Source: Tepidisphaeraceae bacterium (GTDB lineage Bacteria > Planctomycetota > Phycisphaerae > Tepidisphaerales > Tepidisphaeraceae). From it: 64,000 nt of DNA. A model generated the notes under the pieces. The model was not told where the DNA came from and did not search any database. It saw only the letters and a program-made list of their open reading frames with translations. A program made the translations under genes and the position numbers. The number at the start of each line of letters is the position of its first letter. Position 1 is the stretch's first letter. The DNA is taken from assembly GCA_035998445.1 (NCBI GenBank), contig DASYHQ010000028.1, positions 1-64,000 of the forward strand, written 5' to 3'. Positions 12,003 to 22,367 of this stretch are shown in pieces.

Positions 12003-12091
12003 TGCCGGGTGCCACGGGCGCTGCGCCGCCCGTGCGGGGCAGTCTATCCGAAGGCACGGGGCGAGTGCGACCCGTGGCACCCGGCACCCGG
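12003..12091. repeat. GTGCCACGGG palindrome preceding array B2
   Basis: The left arm TGCCGGGTGCCACGGG (from 12003) and right arm CCCGTGGCACCCGGCA pair perfectly, with an inner GGGCGCTGCGCCGCCC hairpin. The right arm and adjoining bases also occur before array B1, without the left arm. Confidence 0.75.
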
Positions 12092-12301
12092 GCGGATCGC
12101 ATTGTCCTTGAGGACGATGGCGTTGGACCCGGGGACAATCGCGTTGTACCCGAGGACAATCGCGTTGTCCCCGGGGACAATGGCGTTGGACCCGGGGACA
12201 ATTGCGTTGGACCCGGGGACGATGGCGTTGGACCCGGGGACAATGGCGTTGTCCCTGAGGACAATTCCATTGTCCCCGGGGAAGATTCCGTCGGACTCGG
12301 G
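12092..12301. repeat. 21-base tandem array (array B2) of the locus-B cassette
   Basis: Ten units of exactly 21 bases start at 12092, 12113, 12134, 12155, 12176, 12197, 12218, 12239, 12260 and 12281. The unit core alternates GACAATNGCGTTGTCCCNG and GACGATGGCGTTGGACCCGG. Unit nine contains the perfect dyad GACAATTCCATTGTC. The first and last units are the most diverged. As the period is a multiple of three, both strands are open with heptapeptide repeats such as DNGVGPG, but no ATG or ribosome site introduces them, so coding is doubtful. Confidence 0.9.
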
Positions 12302-12338
12302 GGTGGGGCGGGGTTGGCGGGCGTGAGGGGGGATGTTC

Positions 12339-12448
12339 GGTAGTGGGTCCGTTTGAAGTGGCACGGGTTTCCAACCCGTGTTCTGGAGCGAAGACACGGG
12401 TTGAAAACCCGTGCCACGTGGGAAGGTGTGGAAACTGACCCACTACCA
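12339..12448. mobile_element. MITE-like palindromic insertion with probable target duplication
   Basis: Terminal inverted repeats GGTAGTGGGTC (12339-12349) and GACCCACTACC (12437-12447) are perfect over 11 bases. Inside is a second palindrome GGCACGGGTTTCCAACCCGT and its partner. GATGTTC occurs directly before the left end (12332-12338) and one base after the right end (12449-12455), as expected for a 7-base target duplication. It sits in the spacer between array B2 and its gene. The left end TAGTGGGTCCGTTTGAAG recurs as AGTGGGTCCGTTTGAAG at 59982, joined to a different palindrome. Confidence 0.7.
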
Positions 12449-12653
12449 GATGTTCTCGGACGGGGGAGGGACCGGGGTGGGGTTGGATGGGCTGGCGCGG
12501 ATTTTCTGGGGGAATCGCATTAAGTCGACCTTGTGGCGGCTCGATACTAAAGGCGTGTGACGAACCAACGGCGGCGCGGGTGGTCGCGTGACCATCGGAC
12601 GCGCCAATCGGCCGCGGGCCATCCGTCACCGCTTACAAGATCGGAGCGACGTG

Positions 12654-13337
12654 ATGAAGCTCGTGCCAAAGAAGAAGGAAGCGCGGATCGGGTTCTACCA
12701 GGCGCACATCGCGACCTGGGCGGCGAACGCGGTGGCGATGGGGGCGTCGGCGGCGGACGTGACGGCGGTGCAGACGGCGCTGACGACGGCGGTCGGGACG
12801 CTCGAGGCGCAGCGCGTGGCGCAGACCGCGGCCAAGTCGGCGGTGCAGGCGTGCGACCAGGCGGTCGCGCGGCTGAACGCGCTGGGCATGGTCGTCATCG
12901 AACAGGTGCGCACCAAGGCCCGCACGGCCGGCGACGGCGTCTACACGCTGGCCGACCTGCCGGTGCCGGCGACGCCGGCGGCCAAGGGCGCGCCCGGCAA
13001 GTCGACCGACTTCACGGCGACGCTGAACGACATCGGCGGGCTCGAGCTGAAGTGGAAGTGCCCCAACCCCGCGGGCACGAGCGGCACGATCTACCAGATC
13101 TTCCGGCTGATCGGCGAATCGGTGGAACCGATCTACATCGGCGGCGCGGGCAGCAAGACGTTCGTCGACAGCACGCTGCCGGCCGGCGTGCAGAAGGTGA
13201 CGTACCAGATCCAGGCGGTGCGCTCGACGGCGGTCGGCCCGTGGGCGGCGTTCACCGTGAAGTTCGGCGCGGCCGTCAACGGCGTGGCGAGCACGCAGGT
13301 GATCGAAACGCAGGCGACGCCGAAGATGGCGGCTTAA
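12654..13337 (+). CDS. Array-associated protein: helical N-terminal half plus FN3-like C-terminal half (locus B)
   Basis: The 227-residue product is the paralogue of the protein at 61302. Residues 1-100 are Ala-rich helices (FYQAHIATWAANAVAMGASA, then TALTTAVGTLEAQRVAQTAA). After a Pro-rich linker (LADLPVPATPAAKG), the second half is a fibronectin-III-like sandwich: LKWKCPNPAGTSGTIYQIFR, then YIGGAGSKTFVDSTLP, then VTYQIQAVRSTAVGPWAAF. The end TPKMAA is shared (SPKIAA at 61302). There is no signal peptide or membrane segment. The ATG at 12654 has GGAG eight bases before it. It is preceded by array B2, the MITE-like insertion and a spacer with motifs shared with locus C, and followed by a terminator with a loop also shared with locus C. 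Function unknown; the FN3-like part suggests binding. Confidence 0.8.
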   Translation: MKLVPKKKEARIGFYQAHIATWAANAVAMGASAADVTAVQTALTTAVGTLEAQRVAQTAAKSAVQACDQAVARLNALGMVVIEQVRTKARTAGDGVYTLADLPVPATPAAKGAPGKSTDFTATLNDIGGLELKWKCPNPAGTSGTIYQIFRLIGESVEPIYIGGAGSKTFVDSTLPAGVQKVTYQIQAVRSTAVGPWAAFTVKFGAAVNGVASTQVIETQATPKMAA

Positions 13338-13371
13338 CCTGAAGTCTGAAGGATGAAGTGAAAATGAGAGA

Positions 13372-13407
13372 CGCGGCGCGGCCTGTGTGGCGCGCCGCGT
13401 TTTCGTT
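13372..13407 (+). terminator. Terminator of the locus-B gene, loop shared with locus C
   Basis: The stem CGCGGCGCG (13372-13380) pairs with CGCGCCGCG (13391-13399), loop GCCTGTGTGG, followed by TTTTCGTT. The same loop closes a hairpin after the paralogous gene at 62027-62052, where the stem bases differ but still pair. GGATGAAGTGAA precedes both. Confidence 0.85.
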
Positions 13408-13521
13408 GGCGCGCCAAGAACGCCAAGGGCGCCAAGAGCGCCAAGGTAAGAAAAGCAAAGACGGGTGGCCCTCCTTCCTTCCCCCCTTGGCGTGCTTGGC
13501 GGCCTTGGTGATCTTGGCGCG
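13408..13521. repeat. GCGCCAAG palindromic element
   Basis: Left: GCGCCAAGAACGCCAAGGGC and further CGCCAAG units. Right: complementary CTTGGCG units ending GATCTTGGCGC. It begins immediately after the locus-B terminator. The remaining bases to katG (13522-13786) show no gene. Confidence 0.7.
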
Positions 13522-13681
13522 AGAAGGGTCGGCGGACAACCGGATCCGTTTCACTTCCGCATGCCGCATTCCGCATTCCGCCCCGCATATCAAGGGAAAC
13601 CCTCAGGGCATGCGGGGTGGCTCGACTTCGGGGGATAGACGCCGTAAATTTGAGGGGCGCGATGGGCTGCTGGTCCCGTAG

Positions 13682-16042
<2,361 letters not shown>

Positions 16043-16099
16043 CGCACTGCAATCCGGCCGAACGAGCCGGACGCGTAAGCGACGGACTGACAAACAACG

Positions 16100-16142
16100 A
16101 CGCCGGGCCCCGCAGTTTATGCGATGCCCGGCGTTGTCGTTT
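16100..16142 (+). terminator. Terminator after katG
   Basis: ACGCCGGGC (16100-16108) pairs with GCCCGGCGT (16126-16134), followed by TGTCGTTT. It lies about 60 bases after the katG stop codon. Confidence 0.7.
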
Positions 16143-16271
16143 ATGCAACCGGCCGCGCGTCGTTCCCGTTGCCGCTTCCTTCGCTCGAGCGACAGTGAAA
16201 CGGCCAGCAGTCGTCCCCTCGATCTCCCGCCCCGCTCGACAATTCCCCTCGGCCATTCGACAATCGCCGGC

Positions 16272-16739
16272 ATGTCATCCGTCCTGTCGCGCGCCGCGGA
16301 GATTGATCGCATCGTCGAGCGGTATGGCGACGACTGGCCGGGCATTATGGCGATGGTCGAGCGGCACTTCGCGGTGCTGCATAACCGCGCGCAGGTGCTG
16401 CTGACGCTCTGCGGCATCGTGATCAGCACGACCGGGTTTTCCGGCCGGCTGATCGCGGGCACCAACGTGCTGGCGCAGGCGCTGGTGATCGGCGGGATCG
16501 CGCTGGTGCTGCTGTCGACGGCCGTCGTCGCCCACTCGGTGCTGCACCTGCGTTGGCTGACCATGCACGCTGGCGACGATACGCGCGCCTGGCTCGAATC
16601 GTCCCTGGCCTACCGCGACTACAAGACCGGCAGCTACCGCGTGGCGCTGATCATCATGGTCGCCGGGCTCTGCCTTTACTGCGGTGCGATCGCGATCATG
16701 CTGCTGTATCCGCATGAGGGCGTGCTGCCGGCGCGGTGA
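16272..16739 (+). CDS. Membrane protein with three hydrophobic segments, function unknown
   Basis: The 155-residue product has a soluble helical start (AAEIDRIVERYGDDWPGIMAMVERHFAVLHNRAQ), then segments at about 37-58 (VLLTLCGIVISTTGFSG), 64-88 (VLAQALVIGGIALVLLSTAV) and 126-147 (VALIIMVAGLCLYCGAIAIM). The stretch WLTMHAGDDTRAWLESSLAYRDYKTGSYRVA lies between the last two, presumably cytoplasmic. This resembles small Pycsar-like or DUF-type membrane proteins only in layout and no motif was recognised. ATG 16272 was chosen because conservation-like character and the hydrophobic pattern begin there; no clear ribosome site is present. It stands alone. Confidence 0.6.
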   Translation: MSSVLSRAAEIDRIVERYGDDWPGIMAMVERHFAVLHNRAQVLLTLCGIVISTTGFSGRLIAGTNVLAQALVIGGIALVLLSTAVVAHSVLHLRWLTMHAGDDTRAWLESSLAYRDYKTGSYRVALIIMVAGLCLYCGAIAIMLLYPHEGVLPAR

Positions 16740-17154
16740 TGTTGCCGCCGCTCGATCCCTCCGCAGCATCGCGACACTTCAGCACATAGGGTGGGTTTGA
16801 TCCCACTGCGATCCCCGCTGCCGCGATGTTGAGTTAGCCGGATGAATTCCACCCTGTGAACTGCCCGACAATGCACCGATGTCGAGCGGCGGATCGTCGT
16901 GAAACGGCATGACTTTTTCGCGATCACGCAGGCCAGCTCGTTTTTTCGGTGCTATGTTTGAACGACCAAGATTGGTGATCGACCGAGTCGGCTCGGTAGG
17001 ACGCCAACTCGGTGGCGAACGTGGTCCGTAGGACGCGTCATCCGCATTTCTGTTCATGAGTTCGCGTCGCCGCGATCTTCCTCAATTCTGAGCGTGGCGG
17101 CAGCAATCCAATTTGTGCCCCGGCCCCAACGGCCGCGGGATTAGGGAGGTCTAC
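16740..17154. repeat. Intergenic region with a solitary GTAGGGTGGG-type REP (16783-16858)
   Basis: ATAGGGTGGGTTTGATCCCA and GGATGAATTCCACCCTGTG are the two arms of a diverged copy of the REP that flanks the transposase at 364. The rest upstream of the pseudopilin gene contains no gene. Confidence 0.65.
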
Positions 17155-18054
17155 ATGTCGCATCGTCGCAAGAGCGGTTTCACGCTCGTCGAACTCCTCG
17201 TGGTCATCGGGATCATCGCGTTGTTGATTTCGGTTTTATTGCCGAGCCTGAACAAGGCGAGGCAACAGGCGAATCTCGTCTACTGTCAGTCCAATCTGCG
17301 GCAGATCGGGCAGGCGATCATGATCTACGGCACATTGAGTAAAGGTCGCGCCCCTTGGGGTCGCGTACAACACGTTCCGCCTGCTAGCGGGGTTGGCAAC
17401 TGGGTGGCTTCGGGCAGGGATTACTCCTGGGTCGACACGTTGTCCATCGCTTCGCTCGGCGTGAAACCGAACCCTGCTGCGGATCAGAACGTGCAAGTGG
17501 CGGCAAAGGTGTTCTCCGATGTCGACACAACGGATTTCAGTCCGAATATTTACGGAACTCCCGCTTATGGTAACCACTACACGGGCAGCCCGCGCTTCTT
17601 CGGACAGACCGCCGCACGGAATCCGTTGACGTCCCGCGATTTCATCAAGCCGCACAGCTTAACGGTCAAGGAAAGTTCCAGCGTCGCAATCGCGTGGGAT
17701 GGCGCCCAATTGCTTCATCCGGAATGGGCCACAGGTTCGGCCGAGGTGTTGTCGAACGCGCTTGATGGTTGGCGGATTACGTACGATCACGGCTATCTGT
17801 ACCCCAAGCCCATCGACACCTACTTTCCGGTCAATACTTATGGTCGTCGCATCGGCATTGCCCAAGATGGTCTCTACAGCGACAGCGCATTGAAGACCAA
17901 CAATAGAGATGTGAACAATTTCTGGAGTTTCCGCATCGCGATGCGCTTCCGGCATATGACCAACACGACCGCAAACTTGCTCTTCGCCGACGGGCACGTA
18001 GAGGCACGCAAATTGGGCCAGGTAACAGTACGAGACATCAGCATGAACCCGTAG
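17155..18054 (+). CDS. Type II secretion-like pseudopilin, H-X-DG class (DUF1559-like)
   Basis: The 299-residue product starts with a type IV prepilin leader: MSHRRKSG then FTLVELLVVIGIIALLISVL, with cleavage expected between Gly 8 and Phe 9 and Glu at mature position 5. The C-terminal RHMTNTTANLLFADGHVE is the planctomycete H-X-DG signature, here with 11 rather than the usual nine residues between His and Asp-Gly. Proteins of this class are numerous in planctomycetes and verrucomicrobia and are thought to be envelope pseudopilins of unknown role. TTAGGGAGGT precedes the ATG. No pilus assembly genes are adjacent, so processing must rely on distant genes. Confidence 0.9.
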   Translation: MSHRRKSGFTLVELLVVIGIIALLISVLLPSLNKARQQANLVYCQSNLRQIGQAIMIYGTLSKGRAPWGRVQHVPPASGVGNWVASGRDYSWVDTLSIASLGVKPNPAADQNVQVAAKVFSDVDTTDFSPNIYGTPAYGNHYTGSPRFFGQTAARNPLTSRDFIKPHSLTVKESSSVAIAWDGAQLLHPEWATGSAEVLSNALDGWRITYDHGYLYPKPIDTYFPVNTYGRRIGIAQDGLYSDSALKTNNRDVNNFWSFRIAMRFRHMTNTTANLLFADGHVEARKLGQVTVRDISMNP

Positions 18055-18079
18055 GACATCCGGCGGAGACCATCAGCTG

Positions 18080-18122
18080 AGAACGCGTGAGACTAATTTG
18101 TGAAAGTTTCACGCGTTCTTTG
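18080..18122 (+). terminator. Terminator after the pseudopilin gene
   Basis: AGAACGCGTGAGAC (18080-18093) pairs with GTTTCACGCGTTCT (18106-18119) with one mismatch, followed by TTGTT. Confidence 0.8.
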
Positions 18123-18252
18123 TTCGGCAACAGGGCCGGGCGAGTCGGTCGACTTTGGTAGTGAAGTAGTAACCGTCTCACTGCGATTCCTTCCTTCATC
18201 GCTTCCCCACTTCCATCGCATGGTGATAGACTGCGCGTCGGAAGGAGGCCCG

Positions 18253-18765
18253 ATGCCCGACGCTGCCGTGCCATCCGCCGACGACGCGTTGCGGCGTGCG
18301 TTGTCGCTTCTGTCGACCGAAATGTTCGACGGCCCGCCAAGGCAGCACGCTTACATGCTCAACCCGGGCGACCGGGGGCTGCTGCGGCAGCTGGAGTCGC
18401 TCGACGCCGCCACCGCGTCGGCCCGGCCGATCGGCCAGACGACGGTCGCCGCCCACGTCGATCACGTGCGCTACGGGCTGGACCTGCTCAACCGCGCCGC
18501 GGCCGGCGAGGCCAACCCATGGCAGTCCGCCGACTGGACCGCCAGCTGGCGCCGCACCGAGCTCACGGATGCCGCCTGGCGCGACCTCCTGACCCGTCTC
18601 CGCGCCACCGCCACCCTGTGGCAGGCGAACGTAAGAAGGTGGTCCGACTGGAGCGACGTCGCCGCGCCCGGCGTGCTGTCGAGCCTCGCCCACACGATGT
18701 ACCACCTCGGCGCCATCCGCCAGATCCTCGCCGCCCAGGGCAAGCATTCCGATCGGGCGGGATGA
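18253..18765 (+). CDS. DinB-like four-helix protein
   Basis: The 170-residue product looks all-helical. TTVAAHVDHVRYGLDLLNRA near residues 64-83 and SLAHTMYHLGAIRQIL near 143-158 carry the paired His residues that form the metal site of the DinB/YfiT superfamily. Members are metal-dependent thiol transferases or proteins of unknown activity; the reaction is not predictable here. ATG 18253 follows a perfect GGAGG seven bases away. It lies alone after the pseudopilin terminator. Confidence 0.75.
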   Translation: MPDAAVPSADDALRRALSLLSTEMFDGPPRQHAYMLNPGDRGLLRQLESLDAATASARPIGQTTVAAHVDHVRYGLDLLNRAAAGEANPWQSADWTASWRRTELTDAAWRDLLTRLRATATLWQANVRRWSDWSDVAAPGVLSSLAHTMYHLGAIRQILAAQGKHSDRAG

Positions 18766-18956
18766 GCGGGGCAGGCGAATCGCGACATTCCCGGAACCTC
18801 GCATGGGGTAGTACATCACTTTGCTCGAACGGTTTTCTATTGCTTGCGGGCGTCGCGCGTATTAGAATTTACAGCCTCAGAAACTAGGGGAATCGGCACG
18901 ACGAGGTTTCAGGATCGCGTTCGCGCCGACAAGTCGGAGCGGAGAGGAACTGGCAA

Positions 18957-20852
18957 ATGATTACTGTAGGACGCACGGGGACGTTGCGCGGTCAGGCTGC
19001 GCTGGCGATGGCTGTTGGCATGGTTGTGGTCGCGGGGCTTGCGGGCTCGGCGGTGGCGCAGGAGCGCGTCCGGCTGGATGCCGTAAATGACGCGGCGGTG
19101 GGCAGCGGGCCGAATATCCTTGCGACCTTCAACGAGCAGGCGGCCGATTCGATCAACGCCGACCAGGTTTGGACGGGTGGGGGGCTTGGGCTTAACCTGA
19201 ACGGCGCCGGCGTGACGGTCGGCATGTGGGATGGTGGCTCGGTGCGCGCCAGCCATGAAGATTTCCGCACGATCCAATCGAACGCGGGCTCGACGCGCGT
19301 GACGAACTATGATCCTGCCGCCATCGATGGACACGCGACCCACGTCGCCGGCACGATCGGGGCGCACGGGTATTACATCGCTGGTGGCGTCGATACGCGC
19401 GGGATGGCCAACGCGGTCGCCATTCGCAGCCGCGATTTCAACAACGACCTTAACGAGATGCTCGCCGATGCCCAAAACGTTGGGCTAAGGCTGTCGAATC
19501 ACTCCTACGGGTTCGTGCAGGGGTGGGACAGCACGCGGGACTTCGGTGGCTCGATTGGCACCCAGTACATCTGGTACGGGAACCGTACTGCCAGCGGTGT
19601 CGAGGACGCCAGCTTCGGCACGTATGGAGCGAAGAGTCAGGGCATCGACTACATCCTATACGAGAACCCGCGCCTGCTGAGCGTGTGGGCTGCGGGCAAC
19701 GATCGCAACGACGAGGCGCCCAGCGGCATCACCAGCTACGTGGCCTACTTCCCGTCGGCCCCTTCGGCCGGTTACCTGGCTCAGGCAAGTGGCACATTGG
19801 GCGGGGCTGGTTATTACCACGTGTCGACCAGTCAGTACGCAGCGCCGGGCCGCGATGGCAACGGGGGCACCGGTTACGACTCGCTGTCCAGCGGTGGGCA
19901 GGTCGCCAAGAACACGCTGGTGGTTGGGTCGATCATCGACTACACGATCGACCCGCAAGACGGTACCGCAGTTGCGCTGAACGCGTTCTCCAGCTTCGGC
20001 CCGACCGATGATGGCCGTCTTGCCCCACACGTGGTCGCCAACGGCGATGGTGTGATCTCGACCTCCAACGAATCCGACGTCGCCTATGCGATTTCGTCGG
20101 GCACGTCGATGGCGGCCCCGGGCGTCACCGGGGCGGCAGCGCTGTTGTTGCAGCATCAGCGCAACCTGCGACCGGCGGGCGCGCTCGACCCGCTCAGTTC
20201 GACGCAGAAGGCGCTGCTCGTCCACACCGCCACAGACGTGGTCGGTGGCGGCGCGCAGGTCGGGCCCGACTATGCCAGCGGGTACGGGCTGGTCAACACC
20301 GCCCGTGCGGCCTCCTTCCTGACCGAGGCGATGAGCAAACCGGAGTTGACCCGCGACGACCATCTCGTCGAGTCGACGCTGTCGCAGAGCGAGGTCTTCT
20401 CGATTACCGGCCTCCAGCTGACCGGTTCGGAGTTCCGCGCCACGCTCGCTTGGACCGACCTGGAAGCCCAGTTCACGCAGTCGGGCCTCGATGACGCGAG
20501 CCGTGTGTTGGTGAACGATCTGGACCTTTGGGTGACCGACGCGGACGGCAACACCTACTACCCGTGGACGCTCAACGGCGCCAGTCCGTCGGCCGCGGCG
20601 GTGCAGACCGGGCGCAACAGCCTCGACAACCTCGAGCAGGTCTGGTTCGACGCGTCGCTGTTGACGGGGTCGATCTTCTCGCTGCACGTTGGGCACACGG
20701 GCAACCTGTTCTTCGCCCCGGGCTCGGGCATCTTCGGCACGCAGGACTTCTCACTGCTGTTCAGCGGTGTGACGGCCGTGCCGGAGCCGTCGTCGCTCGT
20801 GCTGGTCGGCCTTGGCGTTGCGACCCTGCTCCGCCGGCGCCGGCAGGGGTAG
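18957..20852 (+). CDS. Subtilisin-like serine protease with PEP-CTERM anchor
   Basis: The 631-residue product has a signal peptide ending near VAGLAGSAVAQ, then an S8 catalytic domain: Asp 92 in GMWDGGSVR, His 126 in DGHATHVAGT and Ser 384 in SSGTSMAAPGVTG. A beta-sandwich follows (about 455-600; LAWTDLEAQF, LVNDLDLWV), as in several bacterial subtilases. The end is VPEPSSLVLVGLGVATLLRR, a PEP-CTERM signal: VPEP, a hydrophobic helix and an Arg cluster, implying processing by an exosortase and retention at the cell surface or in matrix. The ATG has GGAGAGGAAC upstream. No exosortase gene is in the window. Confidence 0.92.
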   Translation: MITVGRTGTLRGQAALAMAVGMVVVAGLAGSAVAQERVRLDAVNDAAVGSGPNILATFNEQAADSINADQVWTGGGLGLNLNGAGVTVGMWDGGSVRASHEDFRTIQSNAGSTRVTNYDPAAIDGHATHVAGTIGAHGYYIAGGVDTRGMANAVAIRSRDFNNDLNEMLADAQNVGLRLSNHSYGFVQGWDSTRDFGGSIGTQYIWYGNRTASGVEDASFGTYGAKSQGIDYILYENPRLLSVWAAGNDRNDEAPSGITSYVAYFPSAPSAGYLAQASGTLGGAGYYHVSTSQYAAPGRDGNGGTGYDSLSSGGQVAKNTLVVGSIIDYTIDPQDGTAVALNAFSSFGPTDDGRLAPHVVANGDGVISTSNESDVAYAISSGTSMAAPGVTGAAALLLQHQRNLRPAGALDPLSSTQKALLVHTATDVVGGGAQVGPDYASGYGLVNTARAASFLTEAMSKPELTRDDHLVESTLSQSEVFSITGLQLTGSEFRATLAWTDLEAQFTQSGLDDASRVLVNDLDLWVTDADGNTYYPWTLNGASPSAAAVQTGRNSLDNLEQVWFDASLLTGSIFSLHVGHTGNLFFAPGSGIFGTQDFSLLFSGVTAVPEPSSLVLVGLGVATLLRRRRQG

Positions 20853-21152
20853 GGCATAGGGCATAGGGCATAGGGTGTAGGTGGTTTGTGGTGAGGTCGA
20901 TGGGGACCGAGAGTGAACGAACGGATATCGGCCTACCACCCCTGTTGCTACTTTCATATCTGATCGTTCCCCGGGCAAGCCCGGGGCTAAATGAGTGTCA
21001 GGCGACCTGACCATGTTCGTCTCGCGTTGAAGTTCGTTCCCGGGCGGCCCGATCGCTCTCGGATGCGCGAATTGACCTGTTCAGGTGAGCCGATATAGTG
21101 TTCCAACCACTGTCGAACTCCCTTCTTACGCGCGCAGGCGGACGAACACGAT
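20853..21152. repeat. Intergenic region with short tandem repeat and CCCGGGCAAGCCCGGG palindrome
   Basis: Directly after the protease stop codon GGGCATA is repeated three times (20853-20873). A CCCGGGCAAGCCCGGGGCTA element (20970-20992) matches those at 6126 and 6990. No gene is supported. Confidence 0.6.
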
Positions 21153-22235
21153 ATGACCCAGCCAACGGCATCCGCGTCGCAGAGCGGCCCCTCGGGGACC
21201 GGGGCTGGGCCCAAGGCCGGCACGCGCGACACGTTTGGGGGCGAGGAACTGGCGTGCGTGATGTCGCACTTCGATCTCGGGATCATCGAATCGATCGTTG
21301 AGTTTCCACGCGGGTCGCGCAAGGCGCCGAAGCTGCTGATCGTGGCCGAGCACGGGAAGTTCTTGCTGAAACGGCGGGCGCGGGGGAAGGATGACCCGTT
21401 CAAGGTGGCGTTCTGTCACGCGCTGCAGCTTTACTTAGCAAGCAAGCAGTTCCCGCTGCCGCATTTGCTGGGGACGAAGAACGACAACAACTCGATGCTG
21501 CAGTGGCGCAACGCGGTGTACGAGATGTTCGAGTACATCCCGGGGCAGGGGTATCCGCAGACGCTGGAGAGCACGTTCGATAGCGGAAAGATCCTGGGGT
21601 TGTATCACAAGCTGCTGGAAGATTTTAAGAGTGAGTGGACGCCGCCCAGCGGCAGCTATCACATGGCGTCGGCGGTGGACCAAGGGCTTCGGGCGATCCC
21701 GAGCATTCTCGGGGGAACGGCCGAGCTTGGCCCGCTGGTGAAGTACCTGCAGGACAGCTATTCGCACGCGGCGAAGATGGTGGAAGAGCTTGGCATCGAA
21801 AGCTGGCCCAAGCAGATCGTGCATGCGGACTGGCATCCGGGAAACATGCTGTTTCGGGATAACCGCGTGGTGGCCGTGATCGATTACGATTCGGCGCGGC
21901 TGCTGCCGCGCATCATCGATGTGGCGAACGGGGCATTGCAGTTTTCGATCATTGGCGGGGATGAGGACGTCTCGAAGTGGCCGGAATATGCGGACGAGGC
22001 CCGCTACAAACGTTATCTGCGTGGCTACGATGAGGTGTTGCTGCTCAGCCAAGCCGAGATTCGCGCGGTGCCGTGGCTCATGATCGAGGCGTTGATCGCA
22101 GAGGCGGTCTTCCCGATCGCCGCCACGGGCAACTTCGGCCGCATGGAAGGGACCGCGTTTTTGCAGATGGTGCAACGCAAGGTGTACTGGCTGCAACGCG
22201 AGGCCAACCGGCTCGTGGAGATGGCTGAGGGGTAG
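21153..22235 (+). CDS. Aminoglycoside-phosphotransferase-fold kinase
   Basis: The 360-residue cytoplasmic protein has the APH/ChoK kinase core: a nucleotide-binding N-lobe (SRKAPKLLIVAEHGKFLLKRRA, with the invariant Lys in LLKRR), the catalytic loop HADWHPGNMLF (His 224, Asp 226, Asn 231) and the metal-binding IDYDSAR. The family includes homoserine, choline and sugar kinases as well as antibiotic kinases; there is nothing to mark this one as a resistance gene. An HPLPHLLGT-like segment (QFPLPHLLGTKNDNNS) and EMFEYIPGQGYP match homoserine-kinase-II-like and spore-coat CotS-like members. It is a single-gene unit; the C-terminus ends shortly before a palindrome. Substrate unknown. Confidence 0.75.
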   Translation: MTQPTASASQSGPSGTGAGPKAGTRDTFGGEELACVMSHFDLGIIESIVEFPRGSRKAPKLLIVAEHGKFLLKRRARGKDDPFKVAFCHALQLYLASKQFPLPHLLGTKNDNNSMLQWRNAVYEMFEYIPGQGYPQTLESTFDSGKILGLYHKLLEDFKSEWTPPSGSYHMASAVDQGLRAIPSILGGTAELGPLVKYLQDSYSHAAKMVEELGIESWPKQIVHADWHPGNMLFRDNRVVAVIDYDSARLLPRIIDVANGALQFSIIGGDEDVSKWPEYADEARYKRYLRGYDEVLLLSQAEIRAVPWLMIEALIAEAVFPIAATGNFGRMEGTAFLQMVQRKVYWLQREANRLVEMAEG

Positions 22236-22331
22236 GGTTGAGTGTTGAACGCGGGATGCGGAGTGCGGAGTAAAGAAGAGCTAATCAAAGTCCTCTCTTC
22301 ACTCCGAACTCCGCGCTCCTCATTCCGCATT
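22236..22331. repeat. Palindromic element, GCGGAGTGCGGAGT family
   Basis: GAACGCGGGATGCGGAGTGC on the left and ACTCCGCGCTCCTCATTCCG on the right pair around the centre near 22285. It lies between two co-directional genes. Confidence 0.65.
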
Positions 22332-22367
22332 TGATTTCGTCCCGGTGTCGTCCTGACCGGAGCTGCC

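Noticed and set aside
12002-12343. Asp/Gly/Val heptad-repeat protein encoded by array B2
   Set aside because: Same argument as for array C; the frame also runs back through a palindromic element.
21153-22235. Antibiotic resistance gene
   Set aside because: The APH fold is shared by many metabolic kinases and there is no mobile context or close aminoglycoside-binding signature.
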